A stretch of DNA of 64,000 nt from Rhodococcus tukisamuensis NBRC 100609. Its GTDB lineage: Bacteria > Actinomycetota > Actinomycetes > Mycobacteriales > Mycobacteriaceae. Below the pieces are notes generated by a model. That model made no database searches. It was not told the DNA's origin and saw only the letters and a program-made list of their open reading frames with translations. Every line of letters begins with the position of its first letter. Position 1 is the stretch's first letter. Shown in pieces: positions 32,504-41,683 of this stretch. Position numbers and translations under genes: made by a program. The stretch is taken from assembly GCF_001894985.1 (NCBI RefSeq), contig NZ_BCXG01000027.1, forward strand, positions 1-64,000, given 5' to 3'.

Positions 32504-34273
32504 TCACGGAAGAAGCTTGTCCAGCAACGGGTTCGAGAAGACCCGGTGGGGATCGTGTGCGTTGTACGCGGCGCGCGCGGAGTCCCAGTTGTCGCCGGCC
32601 GGGACGCCGGCCCGGAAGGTCGCCGGGATCACCGACTCGATCGTCGGTTCGTCCACGAACCCGGCCTCGTCGGTGAACGCCCACCCCTTGGCCCACTCCG
32701 GCCGGAAGGTGGCGTAGTCGCCGCGGTAGTTCGTTCGCATGAACTGCTCCATCTCGCGGAAGTACGCGGCCTGACCGGGCGTGCCCGGGACCCCGACCAC
32801 GTTCATCCAGATCGCGGTGTCCCACTCCGGATGGTCCGGCCTCGGACGGAGGGCCGAGATGGTCGGCGGACCAGCACTTTCCACCATGACCTCGGCCTGG
32901 TCGTCGAGACCGCAGAGGCGCACCTCGAACGGACCGTTGACCGGGTACCTGCCCTCGGACTGGAGCTGGCGCTGCCGCTCGTGGTGCCAGCTGGTGAACT
33001 CGTTGATCACCCGGGCGATGTTCGCCCGGCGGGTGATCACCACGCCGCCGCCGGCGTTCATCCGCACGGTGGTGGCACGCAGGTAGAACATCACGTCCTT
33101 GGACCAACCCCACAGGTCCGCGCCGTTGGTGGCGGCCAGTCCTGTCTGGAAGACGCCCAGTTGGGCCTGACCGAACAGCGGGGTGGCCGCACCGGTACCG
33201 CCGAGGATCTGAGCGAGCAGGTCAGTGACCGGCTTCGGGATCGAGTCGGCGTACGGGTAGTTGTAGGGACCGGTGACCTCGCGTGACTGCGGCGGCTTGG
33301 TCGGGGTGGGCGTCCACACCTTGAGGTACGGAGTCTCGGTGAAGGGGAACCAGATCGCCTCGACCCGACCCGACTTCGCGATGTAGCTCTCGAAGGTGCG
33401 GCCGAGTGCGCCTGCGGGGGCGAACAACTCCCGCCACGGAATGTCCGTGATCGACTCGCAGCGCATCCGGTAGTTCGGCCCGGCCTGCAGCGTCACCGAG
33501 GTGAGGAACGACCTGCCGATGTGGGTGAGCAGTGGCCGGATCCCGGCGTCCGCGCGGGTGAAGTCCCGGAGCCGGTACTGCCCCGAACCTTCGTCCCACA
33601 CCACCGCGGTGAGTACGGTGATCAGGTTGCTCAGTGAACCGAAGGACGCTCCGGGGAGTACGGTTTCGCCGTCTGCCGGCAGAGTGGCGCCGTGTGCGTT
33701 GATCGCGAGAACGCCCGCGATCGAGAGCTCGCCGATGGCCGGAGAATTGGCCCAGCCAAGGCCGTGGTCCTGCAGCTGGCCGAGGATGTCCCCGAGGCTG
33801 GCGCCCGCGCCCGCCGTGACCGTCGCCGGACTGCCACCGGGATTCACCTCGATCGAGTTCAACCGGCTCATGGTGTCCACCAGCACGATGCGTTCGACGT
33901 TCTGTCCGGCCACCAGGGTCAGCGGACTCCAACCGTGCATGGTGCCGCGGGGCCGCAGGCGATATCCGTTTGCGTGGGCCCAGTTCGCGAGCCGGACCAC
34001 GTCCTGCGCGTCGCGCGGCGTGGCGGTCCACACCTCGTCGAAGACGATCTCGCGAGCCCAGTTCTCGTAGCCCTGCTGGGCGAGCGGGATACCGTCGGGA
34101 AACGCCGGCGGCACCGGCAGTGTGGACTCGGGGTCGTCCGAGGACAGTGCGCGGGCGGGCGTCCAGGCCAGCGCGGCGAAGGCAGTGGCGCCCGCCGCCG
34201 TCAGGAAGCCGCGCCGGGACAGGCCTCCCGCCCGGCCACCGGCCCGCCCGGCGTCGGTGCCGTGAGTTCCCAT
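32504..34273 (-). CDS. Cholesterol oxidase, class II (covalent FAD, VAO family)
   Basis: A 589-residue exported oxidase. A Tat signal peptide (LSRRGFL at 18-24, hydrophobic core, cleavage near 42 after ARA) precedes the VAO/PCMH FAD domain. The RPRGTMHGWSPLTL motif places His113 as the covalent FAD attachment, and the substrate domain carries NGPFEVRLCGL with the Glu and Arg important in Brevibacterium BCO2. PHRVFSNPLLDKLLP is the family C-terminus. It oxidises cholesterol and isomerises it to cholest-4-en-3-one, producing H2O2 outside the membrane. The start at 34273 (AAGGGCAGG upstream) fits the Tat region; 34306 is an alternative. A KstR-type box lies 58 nt upstream. Confidence 0.92.
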   Translation of the reverse strand: MGTHGTDAGRAGGRAGGLSRRGFLTAAGATAFAALAWTPARALSSDDPESTLPVPPAFPDGIPLAQQGYENWAREIVFDEVWTATPRDAQDVVRLANWAHANGYRLRPRGTMHGWSPLTLVAGQNVERIVLVDTMSRLNSIEVNPGGSPATVTAGAGASLGDILGQLQDHGLGWANSPAIGELSIAGVLAINAHGATLPADGETVLPGASFGSLSNLITVLTAVVWDEGSGQYRLRDFTRADAGIRPLLTHIGRSFLTSVTLQAGPNYRMRCESITDIPWRELFAPAGALGRTFESYIAKSGRVEAIWFPFTETPYLKVWTPTPTKPPQSREVTGPYNYPYADSIPKPVTDLLAQILGGTGAATPLFGQAQLGVFQTGLAATNGADLWGWSKDVMFYLRATTVRMNAGGGVVITRRANIARVINEFTSWHHERQRQLQSEGRYPVNGPFEVRLCGLDDQAEVMVESAGPPTISALRPRPDHPEWDTAIWMNVVGVPGTPGQAAYFREMEQFMRTNYRGDYATFRPEWAKGWAFTDEAGFVDEPTIESVIPATFRAGVPAGDNWDSARAAYNAHDPHRVFSNPLLDKLLP

Positions 34274-34330
34274 CGAAAACCTGCCCTTCTGAGGAGTGGA
34301 CGGCATCCGCCGTGCCCGACGGCAACAAGG

Positions 34331-34344
34331 TAGAACATGTTCCC
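34331..34344. promoter_or_regulatory. KstR-type box
   Basis: TAGAACATGTTCCC contains the perfect palindrome GAACATGTTC and fits the KstR consensus core AACnnGTT. It lies between the divergent cholesterol oxidase and MMPL genes, 58 nt from the oxidase start. This suggests sterol-induced derepression of the oxidase and perhaps the transporter. Confidence 0.6.
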
Positions 34345-34481
34345 GTCACGATGTCGGCAAACAGTCCACTCCCGCCGAATTCCCTTCTCACGCCCGACCG
34401 GATTCCGGTTTCGCGGCACCTCCACCCGTGTTCTACTGGAGCGCGTTGACCTCCGCCGTATGAGCGCATGCGAGGACACAC

Positions 34482-36719
34482 ATGACCGAACTGGACCTCG
34501 ACACCGAGAACGCCCCCGCCGAACCGCCGCGCCCTCGGCGAGGTTGGCCGGTGGTCGCGGTCATCGCCCTCGCCGCGCTCGCCTTCCTGCTCGGCGGTGC
34601 GGGCGGAGCATTCCAGGGCAAACTCAGCGAGGTCCAGAAGAACGACAACGCGTCGTACCTGCCCGCGTCGGCCGAGTCCACGAAGGTCGCCAACGAGGCC
34701 GCGAAGTTCGTCACCGTCACGACCGTCCCGGGGTTCGTCGTCTTCAAACGCGACGCCGGTCCACTGACCGCGGCCGACAAGGAGGCCATCGCACGGGCCA
34801 CCACCGAGGTCGCCGACGTGGAGGGCGTCGACAGGTCGAGCATGACGCCCGTCCAGTACTCGGCCGACGGCACCACCGCCGCGCTGTTCGTCCCACTGGC
34901 CGCCACCGACGCCGACGGCACCGCCGTCAACGGTGAGGCTCTCGCCCAGACCGAGCAGACCGTCATGGACACCGCGACCGCCGCGACCAGCGACACCGGA
35001 CTGGTGGTGCTGCCCGCGGGTTCCGGCGGGCTGCTCGTCGCGCTGATCGACGCATTCGCCGGCATCGACGGCGCCCTGCTCGGCGCCGCACTGCTGGTGG
35101 TGGTGCTGATCCTGCTGGTCGTCTACCGCTCGCCGGTGCTGTGGTTCTTCCCGATCCTGTCGGCGGTGCTCGCGCTCGGACTGTCCTCGATGGCCGTCTA
35201 CTTCCTCGCCGAGCACGAGGTGATCACGCTGACCGGCCAGAGCCAGGGCATCCTCTCGGTGCTGGTGCTCGGCGCGGGCACCGACTACGCCCTGCTGCTC
35301 ATTTCCCGCTACCGGGAAGAACTGCACCGGTACCCCGACCGGTTCGACGCGATGATCCGGGCCTGGCGCGAGTCTGCCCCCGCCATCAGCGCGTCCGCCC
35401 TGACCGTGATCCTCGGCCTGCTCTGCCTGACCTTCTCCGAACTGAACTCCAACAAGGGCCTCGGCCCGGTCGCGGCGATCGGAATCAGCTGCACCTACCT
35501 GGTGATGATGACGTTCCTTCCGGTGTTCCTGGCCGTCGCGGGACGGTGGGTGTTCTGGCCCCGCATTCCCCGGGTCGACCACGCGGCGGACCTCGCGACG
35601 CACGGCATGTGGGGGCGGATCGCCGAGGTGGTCGGTCGCCGCGACCGGCCCGCGTGGATCGGTGCGACCGCGCTGCTCGTCGTGCTGTTCGCGGTCGGGA
35701 TCGGCAGCCTGAGCACCGACGGGCTCACCACCACCGAGAACTTCACCAACACGCCCGATGCCGTGGCGGGACAAAGGATCTACGACGCCAAGTTCGATCC
35801 CGGCACCGGGGCGCCCGCGGTGATCACCACCAACGTGGCCCAGTTGGACCAGGTGATGGATGCGGCCGGCCGGGTCGAGGGCGTCTCGACCGCGCCCGGG
35901 TCGGTGTGCGTGCAGGTGGACTACTCGAAGCTCGCCGCCCTGACGCAGCTCTCCGGCGGCCAGCTGCCGCAGCAGGCCCAACCGGGCTGCCCCCCTTCGA
36001 CACTCACGGTCGCGCCGATCGACGGCCGCACCGTCGTCAACGTCACCCTCGCGGACGCCTACGACTCGCCGCAGGCGCTGGAGACCGTCACCCGACTGCG
36101 GGCGGCGGTGTACGCCGTCCCCGGGGCCGACGCCCAGGTGGGCGGCACGTCCGCCGCCACCCTGGACGTGCAGGCGGCCTCGGTCCACGACCGCAACCTG
36201 ATCATCCCCATCGTGCTCGCCGTGATCTTCGTGGTGCTGGCCGTCCTGTTGCGGGCGCTGCTGGCGCCGCTGATCCTCATCGCCACAGTGGTGCTGTCCT
36301 TCGCGGCCACCCTCGGCGTGTGCGGCTTCATGTTCACCCACGTGTTCCATTTCGCGGGCGCCGATCAGTCGTTCCCGTTGTTCGCCTTCGTGTTTCTGGT
36401 CGCGCTCGGCATCGACTACAACATCTTCCTGATGACCAGGGTGCGCGAGGAGTCGATCGGCCACGGCACCCGGTCGGGCGTGCTGCGGGGCCTCGCCGTG
36501 ACCGGTGGGGTGATCACGTCGGCCGGCATCGTCCTGGCCGCGACCTTCGCGGTGCTCGGCGTGCTGCCCCTGGTGTTCCTGGCAGAGGTCGGGTTCGCCG
36601 TCGCGTTCGGCGTCCTGCTCGACACCATCGTGGTGCGCAGCATCCTGGTACCCGCGCTCTCGCACGACATCGGCAGGGCCGTCTGGTGGCCGTCCGCCCT
36701 GTCACGGTCCGGTGACTGA
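34482..36719 (+). CDS. MMPL family RND transporter
   Basis: A 745-residue RND-superfamily membrane protein of the MmpL/ActII-3 type: one N-terminal helix, a large exported loop (about 60-190), five helices, then a repeat of that pattern. The paired family motifs are GTDYALLLISRYREEL in the first half and GIDYNIFLMTRVREE in the second, carrying the Asp-Tyr proton-relay residues. Such proteins export lipids or drugs across the inner membrane. GAGG lies 6 nt before the ATG. It diverges from the cholesterol oxidase across a KstR-type box, so a sterol-linked role is possible but unproven. Confidence 0.88.
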   Translation: MTELDLDTENAPAEPPRPRRGWPVVAVIALAALAFLLGGAGGAFQGKLSEVQKNDNASYLPASAESTKVANEAAKFVTVTTVPGFVVFKRDAGPLTAADKEAIARATTEVADVEGVDRSSMTPVQYSADGTTAALFVPLAATDADGTAVNGEALAQTEQTVMDTATAATSDTGLVVLPAGSGGLLVALIDAFAGIDGALLGAALLVVVLILLVVYRSPVLWFFPILSAVLALGLSSMAVYFLAEHEVITLTGQSQGILSVLVLGAGTDYALLLISRYREELHRYPDRFDAMIRAWRESAPAISASALTVILGLLCLTFSELNSNKGLGPVAAIGISCTYLVMMTFLPVFLAVAGRWVFWPRIPRVDHAADLATHGMWGRIAEVVGRRDRPAWIGATALLVVLFAVGIGSLSTDGLTTTENFTNTPDAVAGQRIYDAKFDPGTGAPAVITTNVAQLDQVMDAAGRVEGVSTAPGSVCVQVDYSKLAALTQLSGGQLPQQAQPGCPPSTLTVAPIDGRTVVNVTLADAYDSPQALETVTRLRAAVYAVPGADAQVGGTSAATLDVQAASVHDRNLIIPIVLAVIFVVLAVLLRALLAPLILIATVVLSFAATLGVCGFMFTHVFHFAGADQSFPLFAFVFLVALGIDYNIFLMTRVREESIGHGTRSGVLRGLAVTGGVITSAGIVLAATFAVLGVLPLVFLAEVGFAVAFGVLLDTIVVRSILVPALSHDIGRAVWWPSALSRSGD

Positions 36720-36815
36720 TCCTTCGGAAGACTCGCAAAACGGTGGGCGCTACGGCACACTCGGGTTCGATTGCCGCCTCCTGCAGGAAAAGTCGCCAGC
36801 ACGAAGAGGAGTCTC

Positions 36816-37472
36816 ATGTCGCCACGGTCACGCTCGCGCCAGTTTCGTCAGGTCCTAGTCGGCACGCTGCTCGCCGCGGCCGCCGCCGCAGCGGTCCCCG
36901 GGGCCGCCCAGGCGGCATCGTCGGTCGACCCGCTGCTGTCGCCGACCACACTGGTCAACGGCGCGCTCTCCACGGTCGGCGGCTGCCAGACCCCCATCCG
37001 CGAGGTGATTCTCGCCTGCACCCGGTTGGAAACACTGACCACGCAGTCTCCGGTGGCCCTGGTGCTCAACCCGATCGGCACGAACATCGTGGTGCTCGGG
37101 GCCGGACTGTTCCCCAACGGCGCGATCCGGCCGGTGCTCGAATCCCGACTCCAGGCCACCCTCGTACTGGCGCAGCAGTTCCCGTTCACGCCGATCATCG
37201 TCAGCGGCGGAGTACCGCAGTCCGGCATCACCGAGGCCCGGGCGATGCGCGAGTGGCTGATCGCCCGCGGCATCCCGGCGGTCCGGATCACCGAGGAGAA
37301 CACCTCACGATCCACCGTCGAGAACGCGCAGAACACCAACGCGATCCTGGCCCAGCGCGGTGCCACCGGGGCGGTCGTGGTGACCAGCCCGGATCACCTG
37401 CAGCGCGCCATGGTCGACTTCCGGGTCGCGGTCGGCGGACGGATCCCCATCGCCGGTGTCGTCGCGCCCTGA
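36816..37472 (+). CDS. Exported YdcF-like protein (DUF218)
   Basis: A 218-residue protein with an N-terminal signal peptide (RQFRQVLVGTLLAAAAAAAV, cleavage near AQA) and a DUF218 domain: ALVLNPIGTNIVVLGAGL, then IIVSGGVPQSGITEARAMREWL and ENTSRSTVENAQNT. In YdcF/SanA-type proteins this region binds a nucleotide-like ligand and is linked to envelope functions. AAGAGGAG sets the ATG at 36816. It stands between the MMPL transporter and gpsA on the same strand. Confidence 0.8.
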   Translation: MSPRSRSRQFRQVLVGTLLAAAAAAAVPGAAQAASSVDPLLSPTTLVNGALSTVGGCQTPIREVILACTRLETLTTQSPVALVLNPIGTNIVVLGAGLFPNGAIRPVLESRLQATLVLAQQFPFTPIIVSGGVPQSGITEARAMREWLIARGIPAVRITEENTSRSTVENAQNTNAILAQRGATGAVVVTSPDHLQRAMVDFRVAVGGRIPIAGVVAP

Positions 37473-37500
37473 CGCCGGCTCCAAGTTCGCAGAAACCCGC

Positions 37501-37520
37501 ACCGCGGGCCCCGCCGCGGT
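37501..37520 (+). terminator. Probable terminator after the DUF218 gene
   Basis: ACCGCGG (37501-37507) pairs with CCGCGGT (37514-37520); flanking CCCGC/GTGGG can extend it. It is 28 nt past the stop codon. Confidence 0.45.
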
Positions 37521-37572
37521 GGGACCCTGAGTCGATGACGACGAGTGTCGATGGCACGCACGGTGAGTCCTG

Positions 37573-38580
37573 ATGTCGCGGCCGGTGCAGGTGGTCGTGC
37601 TGGGGGCCGGGTCATGGGGCACCACGGTGGCCGGCCTGGCCGCCCACAACACCCCGACCCTGCTGTGGTCCAGGAGTTCGGCGGCGGCGGAGGAGATCAA
37701 CACCGAGCGCCGCAACTCGCGCTATCTCGGTGACCGTGAGCTGCCCGCGGGCCTGCGGGCCACCGACGACATCATCGAGGCCGCCAGGGCGGCCGACGTC
37801 CTCGTCGTCGGGGTGCCCTCGCACGCCATCCGCAGCACCCTGAGCGAGATCAGCAACGAGGTCCGGGCGTGGGTGCCGGTGCTGTCGCTGGCGAAGGGGC
37901 TCGAACCGGGCACCCGCCAGCGCCCCACCGAGGTGATCGCCGAGTGCCTGCCCGGCCATCCCGTCGGCCTGCTGGCCGGACCGAACATCGCGCGGGAGAT
38001 CGCGGACGGCATGGCCGCGGCGGCCGTGGTCGCGACCCAGGACGACCGGGTGGCCAGCGCCCTGCAGCCGTTGTTCGCGTCGTCCGTCTTCCGCGTCTAC
38101 CGCAACACCGACGTCCTCGGCTGCGAGCTCGGCGGGGTGCTCAAGAACATCGTCGCGATCGCGTCGGGCATGGCGGACGGACTGGGCGTCGGCGACAACA
38201 CCCGGGCCATGGTGCTCGCGCGCGGGCTCGCCGAGATGACCCGGCTGGGCGAGGCCATGGGCGCGGACCCCCGCACGTTCGCCGGCCTCACCGGCGTCGG
38301 CGATCTCATCGCCACCTGCATGAGCCCGGCGTCCCGCAACCGTCGGGTCGGCGAGGCGCTCGCCAGGGGATTGACCGTGGAACAGGCGGTCGCCGAGCTG
38401 GGCCAGGTCGCGGAGGGGGTCAAGACCGCGCCGACCGTCATGGAACTGGCCCGCGACTTCGACGTCGAGATGCCCATCGCGGCGGAGGTCGAGGCCGTCG
38501 TCGCGGGCCGTCGCACCCCCGCGGATGCCTACCGAGGCCTGCGGAAGGTCGCCCCCGGGGACGAGCACGACATGGCGTGA
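37573..38580 (+). CDS. gpsA: NAD(P)H-dependent glycerol-3-phosphate dehydrogenase
   Basis: A 335-residue GpsA. The nucleotide-binding GAGSWGTT is at 11-18, [11 protein letters not shown] and [10 protein letters not shown] form the middle, and the catalytic Lys is in [18 protein letters not shown]. It makes sn-glycerol-3-phosphate from dihydroxyacetone phosphate for phospholipid synthesis. Mycolata often carry two copies; whether this is the essential one cannot be told here. The usual neighbours (ddl, leuCD) are absent, so it is likely the secondary copy. Confidence 0.93.
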   Translation: MSRPVQVVVLGAGSWGTTVAGLAAHNTPTLLWSRSSAAAEEINTERRNSRYLGDRELPAGLRATDDIIEAARAADVLVVGVPSHAIRSTLSEISNEVRAWVPVLSLAKGLEPGTRQRPTEVIAECLPGHPVGLLAGPNIAREIADGMAAAAVVATQDDRVASALQPLFASSVFRVYRNTDVLGCELGGVLKNIVAIASGMADGLGVGDNTRAMVLARGLAEMTRLGEAMGADPRTFAGLTGVGDLIATCMSPASRNRRVGEALARGLTVEQAVAELGQVAEGVKTAPTVMELARDFDVEMPIAAEVEAVVAGRRTPADAYRGLRKVAPGDEHDMA

Positions 38581-38586
38581 GCGGCA

Positions 38587-38616
38587 AGGGCCGCCCGGGA
38601 AGTCCCGGACGGCCCT
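38587..38616. terminator. Terminator hairpin, copy 1 of a three-copy family
   Basis: A 30-nt hairpin starting AGGGCCGCCCGG and ending CGGCCCT, loop AAGT, between gpsA and the convergent DUF11-like gene 1. Near-identical 30-nt units lie at 41637-41666 and 42502-42531, each just past a paralogous DUF11-like gene. Confidence 0.75.
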
Positions 38617-38696
38617 GTCCACGCTCGAGTCGCGTCAAGCGAGCGAGCCGAGCCCAACGGGCTCAGACGCGATCACCCGACATGGTCGTCCGCCCA

Positions 38697-39341
38697 CTAC
38701 TGGCCGCTACTACCGAAGCCATCCGACGAGCCCGATCCGGCGGCGATGGCAACGGACAAGCCAATCGGATTCCACCCCAAGCCGCCCTCGTGACCAGCCA
38801 CGTCGAAGGTCACGCCAGTGTCGAACACGGCACCAATCTGCGCAGACTGCGGGACACGGTAGGTGACCCTGAACTCGATCCATCCGTGCCCAGCGCCAGG
38901 GGCGACCGACCACCCGGCCCCGGGAGCCACGACCGAGACCGTTCCCGAACCAACCTCGGGAGTGGTCGGGATCACCTCGTAGGAGAGGTAGGGGACGTTG
39001 GGGTCACCCCCCACGATCGCGAGTTTGGCGCTGCCCGGAACGTACTCGAGGCCGGCCGGCGCGTGATCTGTGATGCGAGTAAGGATCCGCTCGTCGCCGT
39101 CTTGGACACGGAACGAGTTGTGGATGGTGAATTCTTCGCCGGGAGCGACGTACAGGGTCGTGCCGGGCTGGCCTGCCGCGCCCTTCAGGACGTCGATGTT
39201 CTCAAAGGACTTGGATACCGCTGGGCCCGAGGTGGTGTCCTGATTGGCTGCCGCGGTACCGGACCCGACGGCGAGACCACCGGCCAACATGGCCGAGGCG
39301 AAGACTGCGGATGCGACCCGGCGCATCGTGGAACGAAACAT
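38697..39341 (-). CDS. Secreted DUF11-like protein, paralogue 1
   Basis: A 214-residue exported protein. The signal peptide (MRRVASAVFASAMLAGGLAV, cleavage near TAAA) is followed by an Ig-like beta-sandwich reminiscent of DUF11: VAPGEEFTIHNSFRV, then ITDHAPAGLEYVPGSAKLAI. The C-terminus is Gly/Ser-rich (GSGSSDGFGSSGQ). It is one of three homologues (41684 and 42550), but lacks the DPAGF...LKSAS tail the others share. GGAG is upstream of the ATG at 39341. It is probably located at or outside the cell envelope; the function is unknown. Confidence 0.75.
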   Translation of the reverse strand: MFRSTMRRVASAVFASAMLAGGLAVGSGTAAANQDTTSGPAVSKSFENIDVLKGAAGQPGTTLYVAPGEEFTIHNSFRVQDGDERILTRITDHAPAGLEYVPGSAKLAIVGGDPNVPYLSYEVIPTTPEVGSGTVSVVAPGAGWSVAPGAGHGWIEFRVTYRVPQSAQIGAVFDTGVTFDVAGHEGGLGWNPIGLSVAIAAGSGSSDGFGSSGQ

Positions 39342-39520
39342 GTACGAACTCCATTCAGTAGGGATGCTCACGCGGCACCGGTACCGATGAATCCCCCCGG
39401 CCCCGAACACGTGTCGCGCCATCCTATGGCCGGGCGCCCAAATCAGTCCCGGAATCCGAATACTGTTGCCGCGCTTACCAAGTCGTTCAACACAACGGAA
39501 GGTCCGGGAGACCCCGGGCG

Positions 39521-40432
39521 TCATTCGCTCCGTTCGTTCGCCGTCCGCCGCACCAGCCGCACCAGATCACCGGCAGGTCCCTCGAGCTGACGCGGCGGCT
39601 TCCACACCGCCCGCAGGACCCGGTCGAGGTCCAGGCCGGCCACCTCGATGACCCGCAGTTCGCCCGACCTCACCTGCTCGCTGACCGCGAGGGTGCTGAG
39701 AACCGCGGGACCGACACCGGCCAGCACGCTGGTCCGGATGGCCGCTGCGCTGCCCAGTTCGAGCAGCGGCGCGGCCCGGGTGTAGTCCTGCAGGGCCAGG
39801 TCGAGGGTCGTCCTCGTGCCGGACCCGGGCTCACGAACCACCAGGGGCGTCGTGGCCAACTCGGCGATGGTGAGGGGCTTGCGGCGGCGTGCCCACAGGT
39901 GGTTGGGGTGCACGACGACCACCAGTCTGTCGCGCGCCACAGTGAGGCTGTGCAGCGTACGGGGGACGGTTGGCGACTCGACGAACCCGACATCGCATGT
40001 CCCGTCCAGGACGCCCTCGATCACCTGGGTCGAGTTGCGGACCTGCAGGTGGATGGTGACATCGGGGTTCAGGCTCCGAAACTGCCCCAGCCAGCCCGGT
40101 ATCAGGTGTTCGGCCACCGTGTTGCTCGCACTGACCGTCAACTCTGCGGCGCGCTCGGTACGCAACCCTTCGGCCACGTCGAGCAGCTGGAGCGCGTCCG
40201 CAAGCACTTTTCGCGCCCAGTGCGCGATGACCGTCCCCTGCGGCGTCAGGGTGGAACCGGTCGGCTTGCGCTGCACCAGCGACATCTCGAACTGTCGCTC
40301 GAGCTGCTTGATCGCCCGGCTGGCGTTCGGCTGCGCCATGCCGGCGACCCTGCTTGCGGCACTGAGACTTCCATGATCGTCGATACCGACGAGCAGCTCG
40401 AGGACGGTGATCTCGGGCCATCTTCGGGTCAT
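39521..40432 (-). CDS. LysR family regulator (CysB/YeiE-like)
   Basis: A 303-residue LysR protein: an N-terminal helix-turn-helix (LSAASRVAGMAQPNASRAIKQLERQFEMSLVQR) and a C-terminal periplasmic-binding-like effector domain (LTVSASNTVAEHLIPGWLGQFR onward). It diverges from a UPF0324/YeiH-type transporter, the same pairing as yeiE-yeiH in E. coli, and a LysR-type palindrome sits between them. It most likely activates that transporter in response to a sulfur compound or other anion; the effector is unknown. Confidence 0.88.
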   Translation of the reverse strand: MTRRWPEITVLELLVGIDDHGSLSAASRVAGMAQPNASRAIKQLERQFEMSLVQRKPTGSTLTPQGTVIAHWARKVLADALQLLDVAEGLRTERAAELTVSASNTVAEHLIPGWLGQFRSLNPDVTIHLQVRNSTQVIEGVLDGTCDVGFVESPTVPRTLHSLTVARDRLVVVVHPNHLWARRRKPLTIAELATTPLVVREPGSGTRTTLDLALQDYTRAAPLLELGSAAAIRTSVLAGVGPAVLSTLAVSEQVRSGELRVIEVAGLDLDRVLRAVWKPPRQLEGPAGDLVRLVRRTANERSE

Positions 40433-40464
40433 GCATTCAGGCTATACCCGAACGCCAATGCATA

Positions 40465-40479
40465 TCAATACGATATTGA
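40465..40479. promoter_or_regulatory. LysR-type box between lysR and yeiH-like genes
   Basis: TCAATA-CGA-TATTGA is a perfect 6-3-6 palindrome, AT-rich in a GC-rich setting and 33 nt from the regulator's start. A nearby ATGCAT may be a second half-site. Confidence 0.6.
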
Positions 40480-40533
40480 GCGTTAGTAAACTTCCATCTA
40501 CCGCAACGTGCCGACGTAGCGGACCCTTGAACT

Positions 40534-41592
40534 ATGCCCAGCAATTTGAGCGACTCCGCGACCGAGCAACGGTCCGCTGTCCCCGCCACCTCGACCCCGC
40601 CGGCCCCGGCAGGAAAGGCCGACCTGCTCCCGGGACTGGCGCTCTGCGCCGTCGGCGCTCTGCTGGCAATGGGAATCGGACGGCTCCTGCCCACCGTGAG
40701 CCCCCTGCTCATCGCCATTGTCGGCGGTGCGGTGATGGCCAACCTCGTCAAGCTGCCCGCGCGCCTCCGTCCGGGACTGACCTTCTCCTCCAAGCGACTG
40801 CTGCGCGTCGGCATCGCGCTGCTCGGGTTGCAGCTGATGTTCAGTGACATCCTCGGGCTCGGCTGGGGCGTGATCGCGGTGGTCGTGGCGATCGTCGTTC
40901 TCGGCATCGCCGGCACCATGTACGCCGGCAAGCTCCTCGGGCTGTCCTGGACGCAGCGGGTGCTCATCGCCTGTGGGTTCTCGATCTGCGGTGCGGCCGC
41001 CGTCGCCGCCGCCGACGGCGTGGTGAACGCGAAGGAAGAGGAGCTGCTCACCGCGGTCGCGCTCGTCGTCATCTTCGGCACCCTGATGATTCCGACCGTT
41101 CCGCTCCTGGCGAGCCTGTTCGGGTTGAGCAACCTCGACGCCGGCATGTGGGCCGGCGGCTCGATCCACGAGGTCGCCCAGGTGGTTGCCGCCGGCACCG
41201 CAATCGGCGGCGGCGCGCTGGCCGTGGCCACGGTCGTCAAGCTCGCCCGCGTGCTGATGCTGGCCCCCGTCATGGCATACCTGAGCCTGCACACCCGGCG
41301 CACCTCCGGAGCCTCGTCCGCGGACGTGAAGCGCCCGCCGCTGGTTCCGCTCTTCACGGTGGCGTTCCTCGGCTGCGTGGCACTGCGCTCGACCGGCCTG
41401 CTCCCCGACGCCTTCCTCGACGTGGCCAAGCTCGTGCAGACCGCGCTCCTGACGGCCGCGATGTTCGCGCTGGGCTCGAGCGTGCACGTGAGCGTCATCC
41501 GCGGCGTCGGTCCACGGCCCTTCGTCCTCGCCGCACTCTCCACCGTGTGGGTGGCGACGATCGCGCTGGTCGGGGTGTTGATCGTCGGCTGA
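40534..41592 (+). CDS. UPF0324/YeiH family putative sulfate exporter
   Basis: A 352-residue membrane protein with about 10 hydrophobic segments. The family motifs LLRVGIALLGLQLMFSDI, CGFSICGAAAVAAADGVV and GGSIHEVAQVVAAG are clear. This family is annotated as a putative sulfate or small-anion exporter. The N-terminal ~30 residues are a hydrophilic Ala/Pro/Thr tail. No good ribosome-binding site precedes the ATG, so an internal start before LLPGLALCA is possible. It is regulated, by inference, by the divergent LysR protein. Confidence 0.85.
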   Translation: MPSNLSDSATEQRSAVPATSTPPAPAGKADLLPGLALCAVGALLAMGIGRLLPTVSPLLIAIVGGAVMANLVKLPARLRPGLTFSSKRLLRVGIALLGLQLMFSDILGLGWGVIAVVVAIVVLGIAGTMYAGKLLGLSWTQRVLIACGFSICGAAAVAAADGVVNAKEEELLTAVALVVIFGTLMIPTVPLLASLFGLSNLDAGMWAGGSIHEVAQVVAAGTAIGGGALAVATVVKLARVLMLAPVMAYLSLHTRRTSGASSADVKRPPLVPLFTVAFLGCVALRSTGLLPDAFLDVAKLVQTALLTAAMFALGSSVHVSVIRGVGPRPFVLAALSTVWVATIALVGVLIVG

Positions 41593-41631
41593 TCCATGAG
41601 TCACCGGCGCGGTAGCGAACTGCGCCGAACA

Positions 41632-41671
41632 CATCGAGGGCCGCCCGGAGAGTTTCGGGCGGCCCTCGATG
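41632..41671. terminator. Terminator hairpin, copy 2 of the repeat family
   Basis: A 16-bp perfect stem (41632-41647 with 41656-41671). Its inner 30 nt (41637-41666) begin AGGGCCGCCCGG and end CGGGCGGCCCT as in copies 1 and 3. It terminates DUF11-like gene 2 (minus) and the YeiH-like gene (plus). Confidence 0.85.
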
Positions 41672-41683
41672 TCTGACGCGTTG

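Noticed and set aside
33222-36665. A 1147-codon minus-strand open frame across the MMPL gene and cholesterol oxidase
   Set aside because: The opposite strand carries clear MMPL motifs and the frame itself is low-complexity His/Asp/Arg/Gly-rich without a start signal.
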